From a bacterium (lineage in GTDB: Bacteria > Patescibacteria > Paceibacteria > Moranbacterales > UBA1568): 64,000 nucleotides of DNA. Below, piece by piece: positions 45,526-55,518 of the stretch; position 1 is the first letter of the stretch, and each line of letters begins with the position of its first letter. Below the pieces are notes generated by a model that was given only the letters and a program-made list of their open reading frames with translations, was not told the origin of the DNA and searched no databases. The stretch lies in NCBI GenBank assembly GCA_021821305.1, contig JAKACP010000001.1, positions 372,001 to 436,000 on the forward strand, read 5' to 3'. Made by a program: the position numbers and the translations under genes.

Positions 45526-46425
45526 ATGCTAGAGATCATCCAGAAAAGAAAATTCGCCTATCTGTTCTCCGGGATACTCCTCGGTTTGTCGGTGCTCGCC
45601 ATCTCCGCCTGGGGGCTCCGTCTGGGATTGGATTTCAAGGGCGGCACGCTCCTCGAGGTCCGTTTTTCCGTCGATCCGGCGCCGCAGACGCAGGAAATCC
45701 AGGCCGCTCTCGAACCGCTCGGACTGCAGAGTCTTTCCGTGCAGGCGACGGAGGGGAACGGCGCGCTCATACGTTACCTCGCCTCCGATGAGGCGACGAA
45801 CGACCGTGCGATGGAGGAGCTGGAGAAGATGGACAGCGAGTTGGAACTCCTGCGGACGGACTTCATCGGGGCATCGGTGTCCGAACAGATGAAGACGAGC
45901 GCGTTTTGGGGGATACTGTTTTCCATACTCGGTATCGCGGCGTACATCGCGCTCGCGTTCCGCCGGGTGTCGCGGCCGATCTCGTCGTGGGAATACGGCT
46001 GGGGGGCGGTCATCGCGCTCGCGCACGATATCGTCGTCACCGTCGGCGCGTTCGCGGTCTTCGGGAGATTCATGGGCGTCGAGGTCGGCATCCCGTTCGT
46101 GGCCGCGCTCCTCACCATTCTCGGCTATTCCGTCAACGACAGCATCGTCGTCTACGACCGCATCCGCGAGAACCTGCTCCGTTCCAAGACCAAGTCCGAT
46201 TTCGAGGGACTCGTGAACCGCTCGGTGAACGAGACGATGTCGCGTTCGATCAACACCTCGATGACCGTCATGATCGTGCTCGCGTCGATCGCGCTCTTCG
46301 GCGGGGAGAGTATACGGTGGTTCGCGATTGCGCTCCTCATCGGTGTCGGCTTCGGAACCTACTCCTCGGTCTTCGTCGCCTCCGCGCTCCTCGTGACGCG
46401 GTATAAGATGAAGACGGGGAAATAG
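45526..46425 (+). CDS. secF: Protein translocase subunit SecF
   Basis: A 299-residue protein with six membrane helices, WGLRLGLDFKGGTLLEV near the start and the conserved SVNDSIVVYDRIRENL and RSINTSMT segments. It works with SecD in proton-driven completion of protein export. Confidence 0.94.
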   Translation: MLEIIQKRKFAYLFSGILLGLSVLAISAWGLRLGLDFKGGTLLEVRFSVDPAPQTQEIQAALEPLGLQSLSVQATEGNGALIRYLASDEATNDRAMEELEKMDSELELLRTDFIGASVSEQMKTSAFWGILFSILGIAAYIALAFRRVSRPISSWEYGWGAVIALAHDIVVTVGAFAVFGRFMGVEVGIPFVAALLTILGYSVNDSIVVYDRIRENLLRSKTKSDFEGLVNRSVNETMSRSINTSMTVMIVLASIALFGGESIRWFAIALLIGVGFGTYSSVFVASALLVTRYKMKTGK

Positions 46426-46515
46426 ATGTATGATGCAGGAGGGGTGACGAATGGCAGCCGCCTTCCGGGTCATATCCTCTCATCCCGCATCCCTTATCAC
46501 TTATCGTGAATCACT

Positions 46516-46827
46516 ATGAAATGGAATCCGTTTTCGAAACAATCGTCCGGCGCGCAGGAGGATGAGCCGACCCTCGAGGAGAAGATGGCGGCGATGCCGG
46601 GAGCGCCCAAGCTCGAGGATATGGGCATGATGGAACGCTTCGCGATGAAGCGGTTCATGAAGATGAGCCCGGAAGACCAGAAGAAGATGATCGAAAAATC
46701 CATGACGCCGAAGAATATCGAGAAGCACAAGGACGAAATTGTCGCGTCGCTCGAAGAGATGAAGAAGAACCGCATGATCTCCGACGACCAATACCGCCTC
46801 ATGAAGCGGAAGTTCGGTATCAAATAG
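46516..46827 (+). CDS. Small helical hypothetical protein
   Basis: A 103-residue charged, methionine-rich, mostly helical protein (MMERFAMKRFMKMSPEDQKK, IVASLEEMKKNRMISDDQYR). No membrane segment. It lies 8 nt before tyrS and may be co-transcribed with it. A short-word repeat stretch (CATCCCGCATCCC, TTATCACTTATC) lies just upstream. Function unknown. Confidence 0.72.
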   Translation: MKWNPFSKQSSGAQEDEPTLEEKMAAMPGAPKLEDMGMMERFAMKRFMKMSPEDQKKMIEKSMTPKNIEKHKDEIVASLEEMKKNRMISDDQYRLMKRKFGIK

Positions 46828-46835
46828 TCAATCGT

Positions 46836-48029
46836 ATGGACACGGAAAAAAAAATCGACGAGATCCTCACCCGCGGTGTAGTGGAGGTCATCGATCGGGA
46901 GCATCTGAAGAAGCGCCTGCTCGCCGGCGAGAAGCTCCGGGTCAAGTTCGGCATCGACCCGACGAGTCCGAATATCCATCTCGGGCGCGCGGTGTCGCTC
47001 CTCAAGCTCCGTGATTTCCAGGAGCTCGGATGCGAGGTCGTCTTCATCGTGGGGGACTTTACCGGGACGATCGGGGACACGAGCGACAAGGAGAGCGAGC
47101 GCCCCATGCTCGACGAGGAGACGGTACGGAGGAACATGGAAACCTATACGATACAGGCGGCCAAGATCCTCGATTTCGCCGAGGTCGAGGTGCAGTTCAA
47201 TTCCACGTGGCTCGCCGGCCTCGATTACAAGGAAATCCTCGGGCAGGCGGAGGCGTTCTCGCTTCATGACTTCATTTCACGGGACAATATCAAAAAGCGG
47301 CTCGAATCGGGCAAGCGCGTCTCGCTTCGCGAGCTTCTCTATCCGCTCATGCAGGGGCACGATAGCGTCGTCGTGAAATCCGACGTCGAGATCGGCGGAA
47401 GCGACCAATGGTTCAATCTGCTCGCGGGGCGGAAGCTCCAGGAGCGCGCCGGACAGGCGCCGCAGGATATCCTGACGACCGATCTCATCCTCGGGACCGA
47501 CGGTCGCAAGATGAGCTCGAGTTGGGGAAACACGATCAACCTCCTCGACGAGCCGAACGACATGTTCGGCAAGGTCATGAGCATTCCCGACGGACTCATC
47601 GAAAGCTATTTCGTCCACTGCACGCGCGTGCCGATGGAGGAGGTGGCGGAAATCATGAAAGCGGACAATCCGCGCGATGCCAAGGTCCGGCTCGCCCGCG
47701 AGATCGTCGCGCTCTATCATGGGGACGACGAGGCCGCGAAGGCGGAGGAATATTTCGTGAACACGTTCTCCAAAGGCGAGATTCCGGAGAATATTCCGGA
47801 ACACGCGCCTCAATATGAACCTGCCCTTGAAGGATACGAGAATCTGGAGTCGTTTATCGCGCGTATCGGTCTTGCGACGAGTAAATCCGACGCGAGACGG
47901 AAGATCGAGCAGGGCGGGGTATACATTGACGGGGAAAGGACTGTCGGATCACGTATGTTTGATAAGGATTTGGATAACGGCAAAGTCCTTAAAGTCGGCA
48001 AGAAGGATTTCGTGAAGATAGTATTTTAG
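46836..48029 (+). CDS. tyrS: Tyrosyl-tRNA synthetase
   Basis: A 397-residue class I synthetase: HIGH-type motif NIHLGRAV, KMSKS-type motif GRKMSSSWGN, and a C-terminal S4 RNA-binding domain (ATSKSDARRKIEQGGVYIDG). The 397-residue length and DPTSPNIHLG motif fit the TyrRZ (TyrZ-like) branch. Confidence 0.94.
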   Translation: MDTEKKIDEILTRGVVEVIDREHLKKRLLAGEKLRVKFGIDPTSPNIHLGRAVSLLKLRDFQELGCEVVFIVGDFTGTIGDTSDKESERPMLDEETVRRNMETYTIQAAKILDFAEVEVQFNSTWLAGLDYKEILGQAEAFSLHDFISRDNIKKRLESGKRVSLRELLYPLMQGHDSVVVKSDVEIGGSDQWFNLLAGRKLQERAGQAPQDILTTDLILGTDGRKMSSSWGNTINLLDEPNDMFGKVMSIPDGLIESYFVHCTRVPMEEVAEIMKADNPRDAKVRLAREIVALYHGDDEAAKAEEYFVNTFSKGEIPENIPEHAPQYEPALEGYENLESFIARIGLATSKSDARRKIEQGGVYIDGERTVGSRMFDKDLDNGKVLKVGKKDFVKIVF

Positions 48030-48048
48030 AGCCTGTTGAAAAAGGCGA

Positions 48049-48073
48049 AGACCCCTTCCGGGGTCTTTTTTTT
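48049..48073 (+). terminator. Terminator of tyrS
   Basis: AGACCCC (48049-48055) / GGGGTCT (48060-48066) then seven T. The 48074-48249 stretch after it holds no supported gene. Confidence 0.9.
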
Positions 48074-48249
48074 CGAAAAAAAGAAAACCCCCAATGCGGA
48101 GGCGCGTATAAGTCCCTGAAAGTATAGTGTAGGAAAAAATATATTTCCCTGGATACCAGGTGGGTCTTATGCCCCGGCCCTTCAAGAAGGACAGGGTTGT
48201 TCAGCGCATCGTTCTGGAGGTCTTCGCTACCAGTATAGCATACCCGTTT

Positions 48250-48278
48250 TTGACCGGTATTTCCTTTTCTTGTACACT
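48250..48278 (+). promoter_or_regulatory. Promoter of pheST
   Basis: TTGACC (48250-48255), a 17-nt spacer, then TACACT (48273-48278). It places the pheS start downstream, at 48303. Confidence 0.7.
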
Positions 48279-48302
48279 GAAACAGTATTTGCACAGGATC
48301 TT

Positions 48303-49337
48303 ATGCACGGGAAGCGGATAGCGGAGATCATGGAGCGGGGGATGCGCGCGTTTTCCGAAGCGGAGGACGAGTCGGTTCTTCTCGCGCTCGAGACGGAATA
48401 TACCGGCCGCAAGAGCGCGCTCGGCGAGATCCTGAAAGGACTCAAGGATCTTTCGCCCGAGGAGAAAAAGGAAGTGGGGCCGATCGCCAACGAGGCGCGC
48501 CTCGCGCTCGGTCGCGCCGCATCCGCCGCGCGGACGCGTATCGAGACAAGGAAGCTCGCGGAAGACGAACGGTTCGACGTGACGATTCCTGGTAGCGCCG
48601 CGCCGCTCGGACATCTTCATCCGATCACCCGGCTCTCGCACGAGATCGAGGACATCTTCGCCGGGATGGGGTTTTCGATCGCCGACGGACCGGAGGCGGA
48701 GACCGAATTCTACAATTTCGACGCGCTCAACGTTCCCGCCGATCACCCGGCGCGGGATATGCAGGATACGTTCTGGCTCAAGCAAGACGGACTCGACGAG
48801 AAGTACGTTCTGCGCACGCATACGTCCTCGGTGCAGGTTCGGTATATGGAATCGCATGTGCCGCCGTTCCGGATCGTCATCCCGGGGAGGATCTTCCGCA
48901 ACGAGGCGACGGACGCCTCACACGAGCATACGTTTCATCAGTTCGAGTGCCTCATGGTGGATGAGGCAGGCTCGGTCACCGTCGCGCATTTCAAGCATAC
49001 CGCGGAGACGTTTTTCCGCGAGTTCTTCGGGCGCGACGTGGAGGTCAGGCTCCGGCCGAGTTTCTTCCCGTTCACCGAGCCGTCCTTCGAGTTCGACATC
49101 TCCTGCATCCTCTGCGACGCGAAGGGGTGCCCGGTGTGCAAGAAGTCCGGCTGGCTCGAGATCGGCGGGGCGGGCATGGTGCATCAGAACGTCTTCACGG
49201 CGGCCGGCTACGAGGAAGGAAAATACCAGGGGTTCGCGTGGGGGTTCGGTCTCACCCGGCTCGCGATGATGAAATACAGGATTCCCGATATCCGCCTTTT
49301 CATGGGCGGTGACGTGCGATTCATCCGTCAATTCTAG
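48303..49337 (+). CDS. pheS: Phenylalanyl-tRNA synthetase alpha subunit
   Basis: A 344-residue protein with an N-terminal coiled coil and a class II catalytic core: motif 1 region GHLHPITRLSHEIEDIF, motif 2 PGRIFRNEATDASHEHTFHQ, and motif 3 GFAWGFGLTRLAMMKY. The ATG at 48303 is chosen because the promoter ends at 48278 and AGGAT precedes it. pheT begins 2 nt after the stop. Confidence 0.94.
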   Translation: MHGKRIAEIMERGMRAFSEAEDESVLLALETEYTGRKSALGEILKGLKDLSPEEKKEVGPIANEARLALGRAASAARTRIETRKLAEDERFDVTIPGSAAPLGHLHPITRLSHEIEDIFAGMGFSIADGPEAETEFYNFDALNVPADHPARDMQDTFWLKQDGLDEKYVLRTHTSSVQVRYMESHVPPFRIVIPGRIFRNEATDASHEHTFHQFECLMVDEAGSVTVAHFKHTAETFFREFFGRDVEVRLRPSFFPFTEPSFEFDISCILCDAKGCPVCKKSGWLEIGGAGMVHQNVFTAAGYEEGKYQGFAWGFGLTRLAMMKYRIPDIRLFMGGDVRFIRQF

Positions 49338-49339
49338 AT

Positions 49340-51739
49340 ATGCTGTTTTCGTACGAGTGGCTCAAGGAACTGTCAGGAACGAAGAAATCTCCCGAGGAAC
49401 TCGCGGAGCTCCTCTTGTCGCGCGCGTTCGAAGTGGAAGAGGTGAAAAAGTATGAACATCCGTTCGACGGTGTCGTCGTAGGGGAGGTGCTCGCGGCGGA
49501 GCCGCATCCGGACGCCGAACGGCTCAAGGTGACCGAGGTGAAGGTATCCGGATCGGTCGTGCGTTCGTTTCTCAATATCGGCGACGGCAAGCCGCTTCGC
49601 ATCGTCTGCGGCGCGCCCAATGTCGAGGCGGGACAGAGGGTCGCAGTCGCGCTTCCTGGCACGAAGCTTCCGAACGGGGTGGAAATCGGGGAGGCGGAGA
49701 TCCGCGGCGTGAAGTCGTCGGGCATGATCTGCGCAAAAGACGAGCTCGGTCTCGGGACCGATCATGCCGGTATCTGGGTTCTCCCGGATGACGCCGAGGT
49801 CGGTGCTCCGCTTTCCGAGGCGATGAGGCTCGACGATACGCTTCTCGACGTGAAGATTCTTCCGAATCGCGGGACGGACGCGCTCTCGCATTACGGGCTT
49901 GCCCGCGAAATCGCCGCGCTCGAAGGACGACCCTATCCGTCGGAAGGAATGTTCTCAAGGCATACCCTGGAGCCGATGGGCGACGGAGGGCTCTCGGTCG
50001 ATATCGAGGACGAATCGGCGTGCCGCGCGTACTCCGGTCTGTCGTTCGACCTCGCGGACGGAGCGAGGAGTCTCCCGCTTCCTACGCTGGGGCGGATGCT
50101 CATGCTCGGCCATCATCCGATCCATCCGGCGGCGGATACCGCCAATCATCTCTCCCTCCTCTACGGACAGCCGATGCACGCGTTCGACGCGGACAAACTT
50201 TCCGGAGAGAAGATTACTGTGCGTTTCGCGAAGCGAGGCGAGAAACTGCTGCTCCTTGATGACCGCGAGATCGCTCTCACGGAGGAAGACCTCGTCATCG
50301 CCGATGCCGACGGTCCGGTCGCGCTCGCCGGCATCATGGGCGGGAAGGATTCCGCGGTATCGGCGGATACGAAAGAGGTATTTTTCGAGATCGCGAATTT
50401 CGACCCGGCCACGATCCGACGGTCGCGCGTACGGCACGGGCTTTCGACGGAGGCGGCCTATCTTTTCGAGCACGGTGTCGACCCCTCGTGGCCGGAGAAA
50501 CTTCGCGGCGAAGTCGTCGCGGCGTTCACGGACTCGCTCGGGGCACGATGCCGATCCCTCGTCTCCGTATCCGCGACAGCTGCTTTGAAGGAGCGGGAGA
50601 TCGTCTTTCCGTTTTCCCGCATCGAAGGACTGCTCGGCGTCGCCGTTCCGGAGGAGAAGGCGCTTGCCATCCTGCGGTCGCTCTCGATCGGAGCGGAAGT
50701 ACGGGGAGACGAGCTTCACGCGGTCGTCCCGTCGTTCCGTCCGGATCTCGAACGGGAGGCCGATATCATCGAGGAAATCGGCCGCGTGTACGGGTACGAA
50801 CATATCGCGCCCTCCGCGCCGCTGCTTCCCGTCGTCGCGCGCAAGACGGATACGGACAGCTCGCTTGCACGTGGACTGGAAGAATATCTCGCATGCGCGG
50901 GATTCGACGAGATCATGACCTACTCGTTCTATGGAAAGGATCTCCTCGAGGAGAGCGGCGTCCCGGAGGACGCGCATCTCCGGCTCGAGAATCCGATGAA
51001 CCCCGACCAGACATATCTCCGCGCGAAACTTCTTCCGACCGTTCTCGACAAAGCGGTCGAGAATATGCCCCGTACGGACGGGTTCCGGATGTTCGAATTC
51101 GGACGCGTCCATTTCCGCGAAGGAGGATCCGTCCGTGAGGAAAAGCGGATCGCGTCGGCGCTGTCCATGAAGGAATCCGCTCCCGGCGAAGCCTTTCTCG
51201 CCCAGAAGGGCGAGATCGAACGCCTGCTCGCTTTCTTCCGTCTACATGAATCGGTTTCGTTCCGGCCGGCACCGGAGGTCTCGCCGCTCTTCCATCCCGG
51301 CCGGACCGCGCATATCATGGCGGGGGAGGAGCTGATCGGCGTGGTCGGAGAGGCGCACCCCTCGTTCGTCAGGAAGTCTGGCGCCCGCAAGATCGCGATC
51401 GCCGAGCTGTCATTTCCGGCGTTGGCCCGTCTGGTCGGATCGCCGATCGTCGCGAGGCCGATACCGAGATTCCCGTCCGTCTCGCGCGACATCTCGCTCG
51501 TCGTCCCGAAGGACGTACCGGTCGGCGAGCTCGCCCGTGTCATACGCGAATCCGGCGCGCCGCTGCTCCGGGGCGCCGAGTTCTTCGACGTGTACGAGAA
51601 GGGCGCGGAGAAGAATGCCGCCTTTCATCTTTCGTTCGGCGCCGATGATCGGACCATCGGAAGCGAGGAGGCGGAGACGGCGTTTCAGGGGATCGTCTTG
51701 GCCGCGGAAAAGGCGTTCGGGGCCAAGCTTCTCGTTTGA
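49340..51739 (+). CDS. pheT: Phenylalanyl-tRNA synthetase beta subunit
   Basis: A 799-residue protein with the bacterial domain order: a tRNA-binding OB domain (about 40-150), B3/B4 editing domain (about 200-370), B5 domain, catalytic-like core, and C-terminal ferredoxin-fold anticodon-binding domain (RFPSVSRDISLVVPKDVPVG). It pairs with PheS as an alpha2-beta2 enzyme. Confidence 0.94.
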   Translation: MLFSYEWLKELSGTKKSPEELAELLLSRAFEVEEVKKYEHPFDGVVVGEVLAAEPHPDAERLKVTEVKVSGSVVRSFLNIGDGKPLRIVCGAPNVEAGQRVAVALPGTKLPNGVEIGEAEIRGVKSSGMICAKDELGLGTDHAGIWVLPDDAEVGAPLSEAMRLDDTLLDVKILPNRGTDALSHYGLAREIAALEGRPYPSEGMFSRHTLEPMGDGGLSVDIEDESACRAYSGLSFDLADGARSLPLPTLGRMLMLGHHPIHPAADTANHLSLLYGQPMHAFDADKLSGEKITVRFAKRGEKLLLLDDREIALTEEDLVIADADGPVALAGIMGGKDSAVSADTKEVFFEIANFDPATIRRSRVRHGLSTEAAYLFEHGVDPSWPEKLRGEVVAAFTDSLGARCRSLVSVSATAALKEREIVFPFSRIEGLLGVAVPEEKALAILRSLSIGAEVRGDELHAVVPSFRPDLEREADIIEEIGRVYGYEHIAPSAPLLPVVARKTDTDSSLARGLEEYLACAGFDEIMTYSFYGKDLLEESGVPEDAHLRLENPMNPDQTYLRAKLLPTVLDKAVENMPRTDGFRMFEFGRVHFREGGSVREEKRIASALSMKESAPGEAFLAQKGEIERLLAFFRLHESVSFRPAPEVSPLFHPGRTAHIMAGEELIGVVGEAHPSFVRKSGARKIAIAELSFPALARLVGSPIVARPIPRFPSVSRDISLVVPKDVPVGELARVIRESGAPLLRGAEFFDVYEKGAEKNAAFHLSFGADDRTIGSEEAETAFQGIVLAAEKAFGAKLLV

Positions 51740-51760
51740 CAGGCTTGTTTGAGCCGAGAA

Positions 51761-51789
51761 TTGACATGAAAATAAATATATGATATAAT
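51761..51789 (+). promoter_or_regulatory. Consensus promoter of rnpB
   Basis: TTGACA (51761-51766), a 17-nt spacer, TATAAT (51784-51789): both hexamers are perfect. It is the strongest promoter in the window. Confidence 0.9.
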
Positions 51790-51849
51790 ATCCGTTCCGC
51801 GACGGGTGTTCGCGGAGTATTTTCCCTTGTTCTTTGCATTTTTCCGTTC

Positions 51850-52254
51850 CCGAAACAGATCGGGTCATCGCGTCCGCTGCAAAGCGGATGAGGAAAGTCC
51901 GGACTCCCGCCCGGCGCAAGCCGGTGCAGAAGGGTAATAGGTAACTCCTATACGCCGCGAGGCGCGAGGTGCGAACAGAAACGGCTTCTTCCGAAAGGAA
52001 GGAGACAGCCTGTACCCCTGACCCCGATGAAAATCGGGGAACACTCGTCAGACCTCAGGCTGTTCTTGGCTCATAAAGGGGTATGAGAAGTCCAAGGTGA
52101 AACGGCTAAATCCTTACCCGGGTGCAAGGTCGTGTCCACATCGTTTTTTCCTCGAGAAAAAGCGGTAGGGAAGAACCGCGCGAACCGGATGGCGACATCC
52201 GGTCCAGATAAATGATGACAGAGAAACAGAATCCGGCTTACGAGTCTGTTTCGG
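51850..52254 (+). ncRNA. rnpB: RNase P RNA (bacterial type A-like)
   Basis: The diagnostic core GAGGAAAGTCCGGACTCC lies at about 51890, the later core includes GGTGCGAACAGAAA and GGTGAAACGGCTAAATCC, and the 3' part has AGATAAATGATGACAGA with CCGGCTTACGAG. P1 pairs CCGAAACAGA (51850-51859) with TCTGTTTCGG (52245-52254). The RNA cuts 5' leaders from pre-tRNAs. The predicted transcription start near 51796 leaves a leader of about 54 nt, itself with a CCGCG/CGCGG hairpin, before the P1 stem. Confidence 0.95.
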
Positions 52255-52305
52255 GAGCGGAAGGATGCAATCGTATCGTGATAACGGATAGGTCGACGTA
52301 TTCTT

Positions 52306-53733
52306 ATGAAGCGATCAGAAATCTATTTCAGCGCGGTACAGGTGCCGGTGGACTATGCCATGATCGTCCTCTCGGCGATTTCGGTGTTCCTGCTCCGCGA
52401 TTTCCTGCCCGAGGTTTCGGACATATTGAGCCCCAAGCTCTATGATCTCTCCTTCGACCGTTTCGTGGAGCTCGCCTTCCTGGTCGCGCCGCTCTTCCTC
52501 GTCGTGTATGCGCTCGAGGGACTCTACGTGATCCGGGCGACCCGTCGGTTCTGGCAGGAGGCGTTCGACATATTCAAGGCCACTTCGCTCGGTATCGTCA
52601 TCATCATCATCGCGGTCTTCCTTGAACGGGAGTGGTTCTCGTCCCGCTTCATCATCCTCGCCGGATGGCTCGTGGCGGTCGTCTATGTCATCGCCGGACG
52701 CTATGCCATACAGCGGATACAGAAACACTACCTCGTGAAGAAGGGCGTCGGGCGGCACCGCGTCCTCCTCGTCGGGGGAAACGGCCGCGTGCGGCGGTTC
52801 GCCAAGCTGTTCGCCAAGCGCCCCGAACTCGGATATCGCGTCGTCGACATCATCGAGAGCGCCAGCGCGAGCCTGCGCCGGATCAGCGAGATCCGCGAGA
52901 TGAAAGGCATCGACGAGATCGTCGTGTGCGACCCGACGATTCCCGATGACGAACAGGAAAAGATCCTCGACTACTGCCAGATACACAACATCTCTTTCAA
53001 ATATTTCCCGACCATGCTCCAGACGTCGCGGTTCGCGCTCCGCATCTTCAACGGCGAGCCGCTCATCGAGTTCCAGAACACGCCGCTCGAGGGGTGGGGG
53101 AGGGTCGCCAAACGGATATTCGACATCCTTGCGAGCACGCTCCTCATCCTCTTGTTCTCGCCGTTCATGATCGCCATAGCGCTCCTCATCAAGATCGAGG
53201 ACAAGGGAGGGCCGATCATCTACCGTAACGAGCGTATCGGCGAGGGCGGGAAGAAATTCTTCGCCTATAAGTTCCGCTACATGAAGTGGCGTTACTGCGT
53301 GACCCGTGCCAATCCGGATTTCGAGGAAGCGCTCGCGTTCGAGAAAGAGCTCATCGCGGAGCGGAGCGTCCGCAAAGGCCCGCTGTACAAGATCAAGGAC
53401 GACCCCCGCAAGACCCGGATCGGAGCTTTCATCGAGAAATACTCGCTCGACGAGCTCCCGCAGTTCTTCAACGTGCTCTTCGGGAGCATGAGTCTCGTCG
53501 GGCCGCGCCCGCATCAGAAGCGCGAAGTCGAGAAATATCACGAGTACCACCGCCGACTCCTCACGATCAAGCCCGGGATCACCGGCATGGCCCAGATATC
53601 CGGACGCTCCGATCTCCCGTTCGAGGACGAGTACCGTCTCGACGTGTACTATATCGAGAACTGGTCGCTCTGGCTCGATATCCTCATCTGTTTCAAGACC
53701 GTGGGAGCGATACTCCGGAGACGGAAGAATTGA
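52306..53733 (+). CDS. Polyprenyl glycosylphosphotransferase (WcaJ/PssY-like)
   Basis: A 475-residue protein with four to five N-terminal membrane helices, a CoA-binding-like middle domain ([20 protein letters not shown]) and a C-terminal bacterial sugar transferase domain: [85 protein letters not shown]. It attaches the first sugar phosphate to a polyprenyl carrier, starting surface-polysaccharide synthesis. The following glycosyltransferase and Wzz-like genes fit. Confidence 0.93.
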   Translation: MKRSEIYFSAVQVPVDYAMIVLSAISVFLLRDFLPEVSDILSPKLYDLSFDRFVELAFLVAPLFLVVYALEGLYVIRATRRFWQEAFDIFKATSLGIVIIIIAVFLEREWFSSRFIILAGWLVAVVYVIAGRYAIQRIQKHYLVKKGVGRHRVLLVGGNGRVRRFAKLFAKRPELGYRVVDIIESASASLRRISEIREMKGIDEIVVCDPTIPDDEQEKILDYCQIHNISFKYFPTMLQTSRFALRIFNGEPLIEFQNTPLEGWGRVAKRIFDILASTLLILLFSPFMIAIALLIKIEDKGGPIIYRNERIGEGGKKFFAYKFRYMKWRYCVTRANPDFEEALAFEKELIAERSVRKGPLYKIKDDPRKTRIGAFIEKYSLDELPQFFNVLFGSMSLVGPRPHQKREVEKYHEYHRRLLTIKPGITGMAQISGRSDLPFEDEYRLDVYYIENWSLWLDILICFKTVGAILRRRKN

Positions 53734-53756
53734 CGCGACGCACCATGAATCGAGGG

Positions 53757-53789
53757 GCGACGCCGGATAACGGCGTCGCTTTTTCTTTT
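53757..53789 (+). terminator. Intrinsic terminator
   Basis: GCGACGCCG (53757-53765) / CGGCGTCGC (53771-53779), then TTTTTCTTTT. Confidence 0.9.
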
Positions 53790-53834
53790 CCCTGATATGG
53801 CCTATAATGAGGGAAATATGTAATCACAAGAACT

Positions 53835-54191
53835 ATGGGTCTCCTGTTTCGTTGGTTTTCGGTCGCGATCGGATTCATGGCGGCGGCATACTTCGTTCCG
53901 GGTATAGTGCTCGAGGGAGGATTCCCGACCGCGATACTGCTCGCGGCGGTCTGGGGCATCATCGGGATGCTCGTGCGCCCGATACTCGTCATCCTGACCC
54001 TGCCGGTGACGATACTGACGTTCGGACTGTTCATCTTCGTCATCAATGCGGGCCTCTTCTGGTGGATTGGGGACATCCTCGAGAACTTCCATGTCGCCGG
54101 TTTCTGGGCGGCGCTTCTCGGTTCGATCGTCCTTTCCGTCGTCTCGTCGATCATCAACTGGATCCTCGCACGGTTCCGCGACGAGGAGTAG
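53835..54191 (+). CDS. Phage holin family 4-like (YvlD-type) membrane protein
   Basis: A 118-residue protein with four predicted membrane helices and the pattern of the holin-4-2/YvlD family: AAYFVPGIVLEGGFPTAIL, RPILVILTLPVTILTFGLF, VINAGLFWW. Despite the family name these are chromosomal membrane proteins of unknown role. TATAAT at 53803-53808 precedes it. Confidence 0.85.
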   Translation: MGLLFRWFSVAIGFMAAAYFVPGIVLEGGFPTAILLAAVWGIIGMLVRPILVILTLPVTILTFGLFIFVINAGLFWWIGDILENFHVAGFWAALLGSIVLSVVSSIINWILARFRDEE

Positions 54192-54378
54192 AAGCCGGTT
54201 CAAAATCTCATGTCGAGAGAAAACATTTGGATTTCGAGCGAAAACCATGCATCGTGAGAAGGCCTATCGTGATAAGCCGCCGAGCGATAAATGATTTGCA
54301 GCCGAAATCCGGATGTTTTCTCCGGCAAGCAGATTGTTTCCACTTTTAATTCATCGCGGTGATATTTTGAACCGGCTT
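54192..54378. repeat. Nested inverted repeats before a glycosyltransferase gene
   Basis: An outer perfect 15-bp pair at 54192-54206 (AAGCCGGTTCAAAAT) and 54364-54378, and an inner 20-bp pair at 54217-54236 and 54303-54322 with two mismatches. They fold into a long stem-loop of about 187 nt starting right after the holin-like stop and ending 2 nt before the ATG at 54381. It could be a regulatory leader, a transcription-stop structure or a small inserted element. Confidence 0.65.
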
Positions 54379-54380
54379 TT

Positions 54381-55505
54381 ATGAAGATCGCGCTCGTCCA
54401 TGATTATCTCGTCCAGTACGGAGGAGCGGAACGGGTACTCTCGGCGTTCACGGAGATTTTTCCGGAAGCGCCGATCTATACGTTGCTCCACGATTCGCGC
54501 GCGGTGCATGGCGCGTTCGATGACGCCCGGGTCTATACGTCGTTCCTGCAGGGCATCCCGTTCATCAGGCGCATGCATCGATGGTTTCCGCCGCTCATGC
54601 CGCCGGCCATCGAACAGTTCGATTTTTCGATGTACGACGTGGTCCTCTCGGACTCATCGAGCTATGCCAAGGGAATCCTGACCCCGCCGGAGACGCTCCA
54701 TATCTCCTATGTCCATACGCCGATGCGGTACGCGTGGGACGACTGCCAGAAATACGCGCAGGACTTCGGCTTTCCACGCCTCGTGAAGAAGTTCGTCCCG
54801 TTCTTCATGAATCCGATCCGCATCTGGGACAAGGCGAGCGCGGACCGGGTCGACCGGTTCCTCGCCAACTCCGATTTCGTCGCGCGGCGGATCAGGAAAT
54901 ACTATCGCAAGGAAGCGGAGGTGATCCATCCTCCCGTGGATGTCGATCGGTTCTTCGTCGCCGACCGCCAAGGGGATTACTTCCTCATGGTCGGCCGGCT
55001 GATCGCGTATAAACGGTTCGATATCGCGATCAGGGCGTTCAACCGCCTCAAGCTGCCGCTCCGGATCATCGGCCGCGGGCCGGAGTACGACCGGCTTCGC
55101 AAGATGGCCGGCCCGACGATCGAGTTCCTCGGAAGGGTTCCGGACGAGGAATTGCCCAGACAGTACGCCGAGTGCCGGGCATTCGTGTTCCCGCAGGAGG
55201 AGGATTTCGGCATCGTGGCGATCGAAGCGATGGCTTCGGGACGGCCGGTGATCGCCTTCCGTGGCGGCGATATCGAGGAGCGGGTCGAAGAGGCTGTTTC
55301 CGGGGTCTTTTTCGACGAGCAGACGCCCGACGCCATAGTTGCGGCGGTACAGCGGTTCGAGACTCTGGCTTTCGATCCTGGGAAAATCCGCGAAAAAGCC
55401 ATCCCGTTTGACAAAGCCGTATTTAAGCGCAAAATAAGGGAGTATGTCGAAAACTCCCTGGCGGAACATCTTCGGAAAATCAAAAGCCCGGATGTCAGCC
55501 TTTGA
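54381..55505 (+). CDS. Glycosyltransferase family 4
   Basis: A 374-residue GT-B protein: IALVHDYLVQYGGAERVLSA at the N-terminus, YFLMVGRLIAYKRFDIAIRA and the nucleotide-sugar EX7E region EEDFGIVAIEAMASGRPVI. It transfers a hexose to the lipid-linked sugar started by the upstream transferase. The donor is unknown. The long dyad ends just before its ATG. Confidence 0.93.
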   Translation: MKIALVHDYLVQYGGAERVLSAFTEIFPEAPIYTLLHDSRAVHGAFDDARVYTSFLQGIPFIRRMHRWFPPLMPPAIEQFDFSMYDVVLSDSSSYAKGILTPPETLHISYVHTPMRYAWDDCQKYAQDFGFPRLVKKFVPFFMNPIRIWDKASADRVDRFLANSDFVARRIRKYYRKEAEVIHPPVDVDRFFVADRQGDYFLMVGRLIAYKRFDIAIRAFNRLKLPLRIIGRGPEYDRLRKMAGPTIEFLGRVPDEELPRQYAECRAFVFPQEEDFGIVAIEAMASGRPVIAFRGGDIEERVEEAVSGVFFDEQTPDAIVAAVQRFETLAFDPGKIREKAIPFDKAVFKRKIREYVENSLAEHLRKIKSPDVSL

Positions 55506-55518
55506 AACGTGAATCTTG

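Noticed and set aside
48074..48269. Possible T-box or other riboswitch before pheS
   Set aside because: The pheS promoter lies at 48250-48278, so this stretch is not in the leader, and no T-box sequence is seen.
47989..48294. Minus-strand frame of about 100 codons before pheS
   Set aside because: A GCTATACTGG-like -10 lies near its start, but the frame runs through the tyrS terminator and tyrS itself, and no motif or ribosome site supports it.
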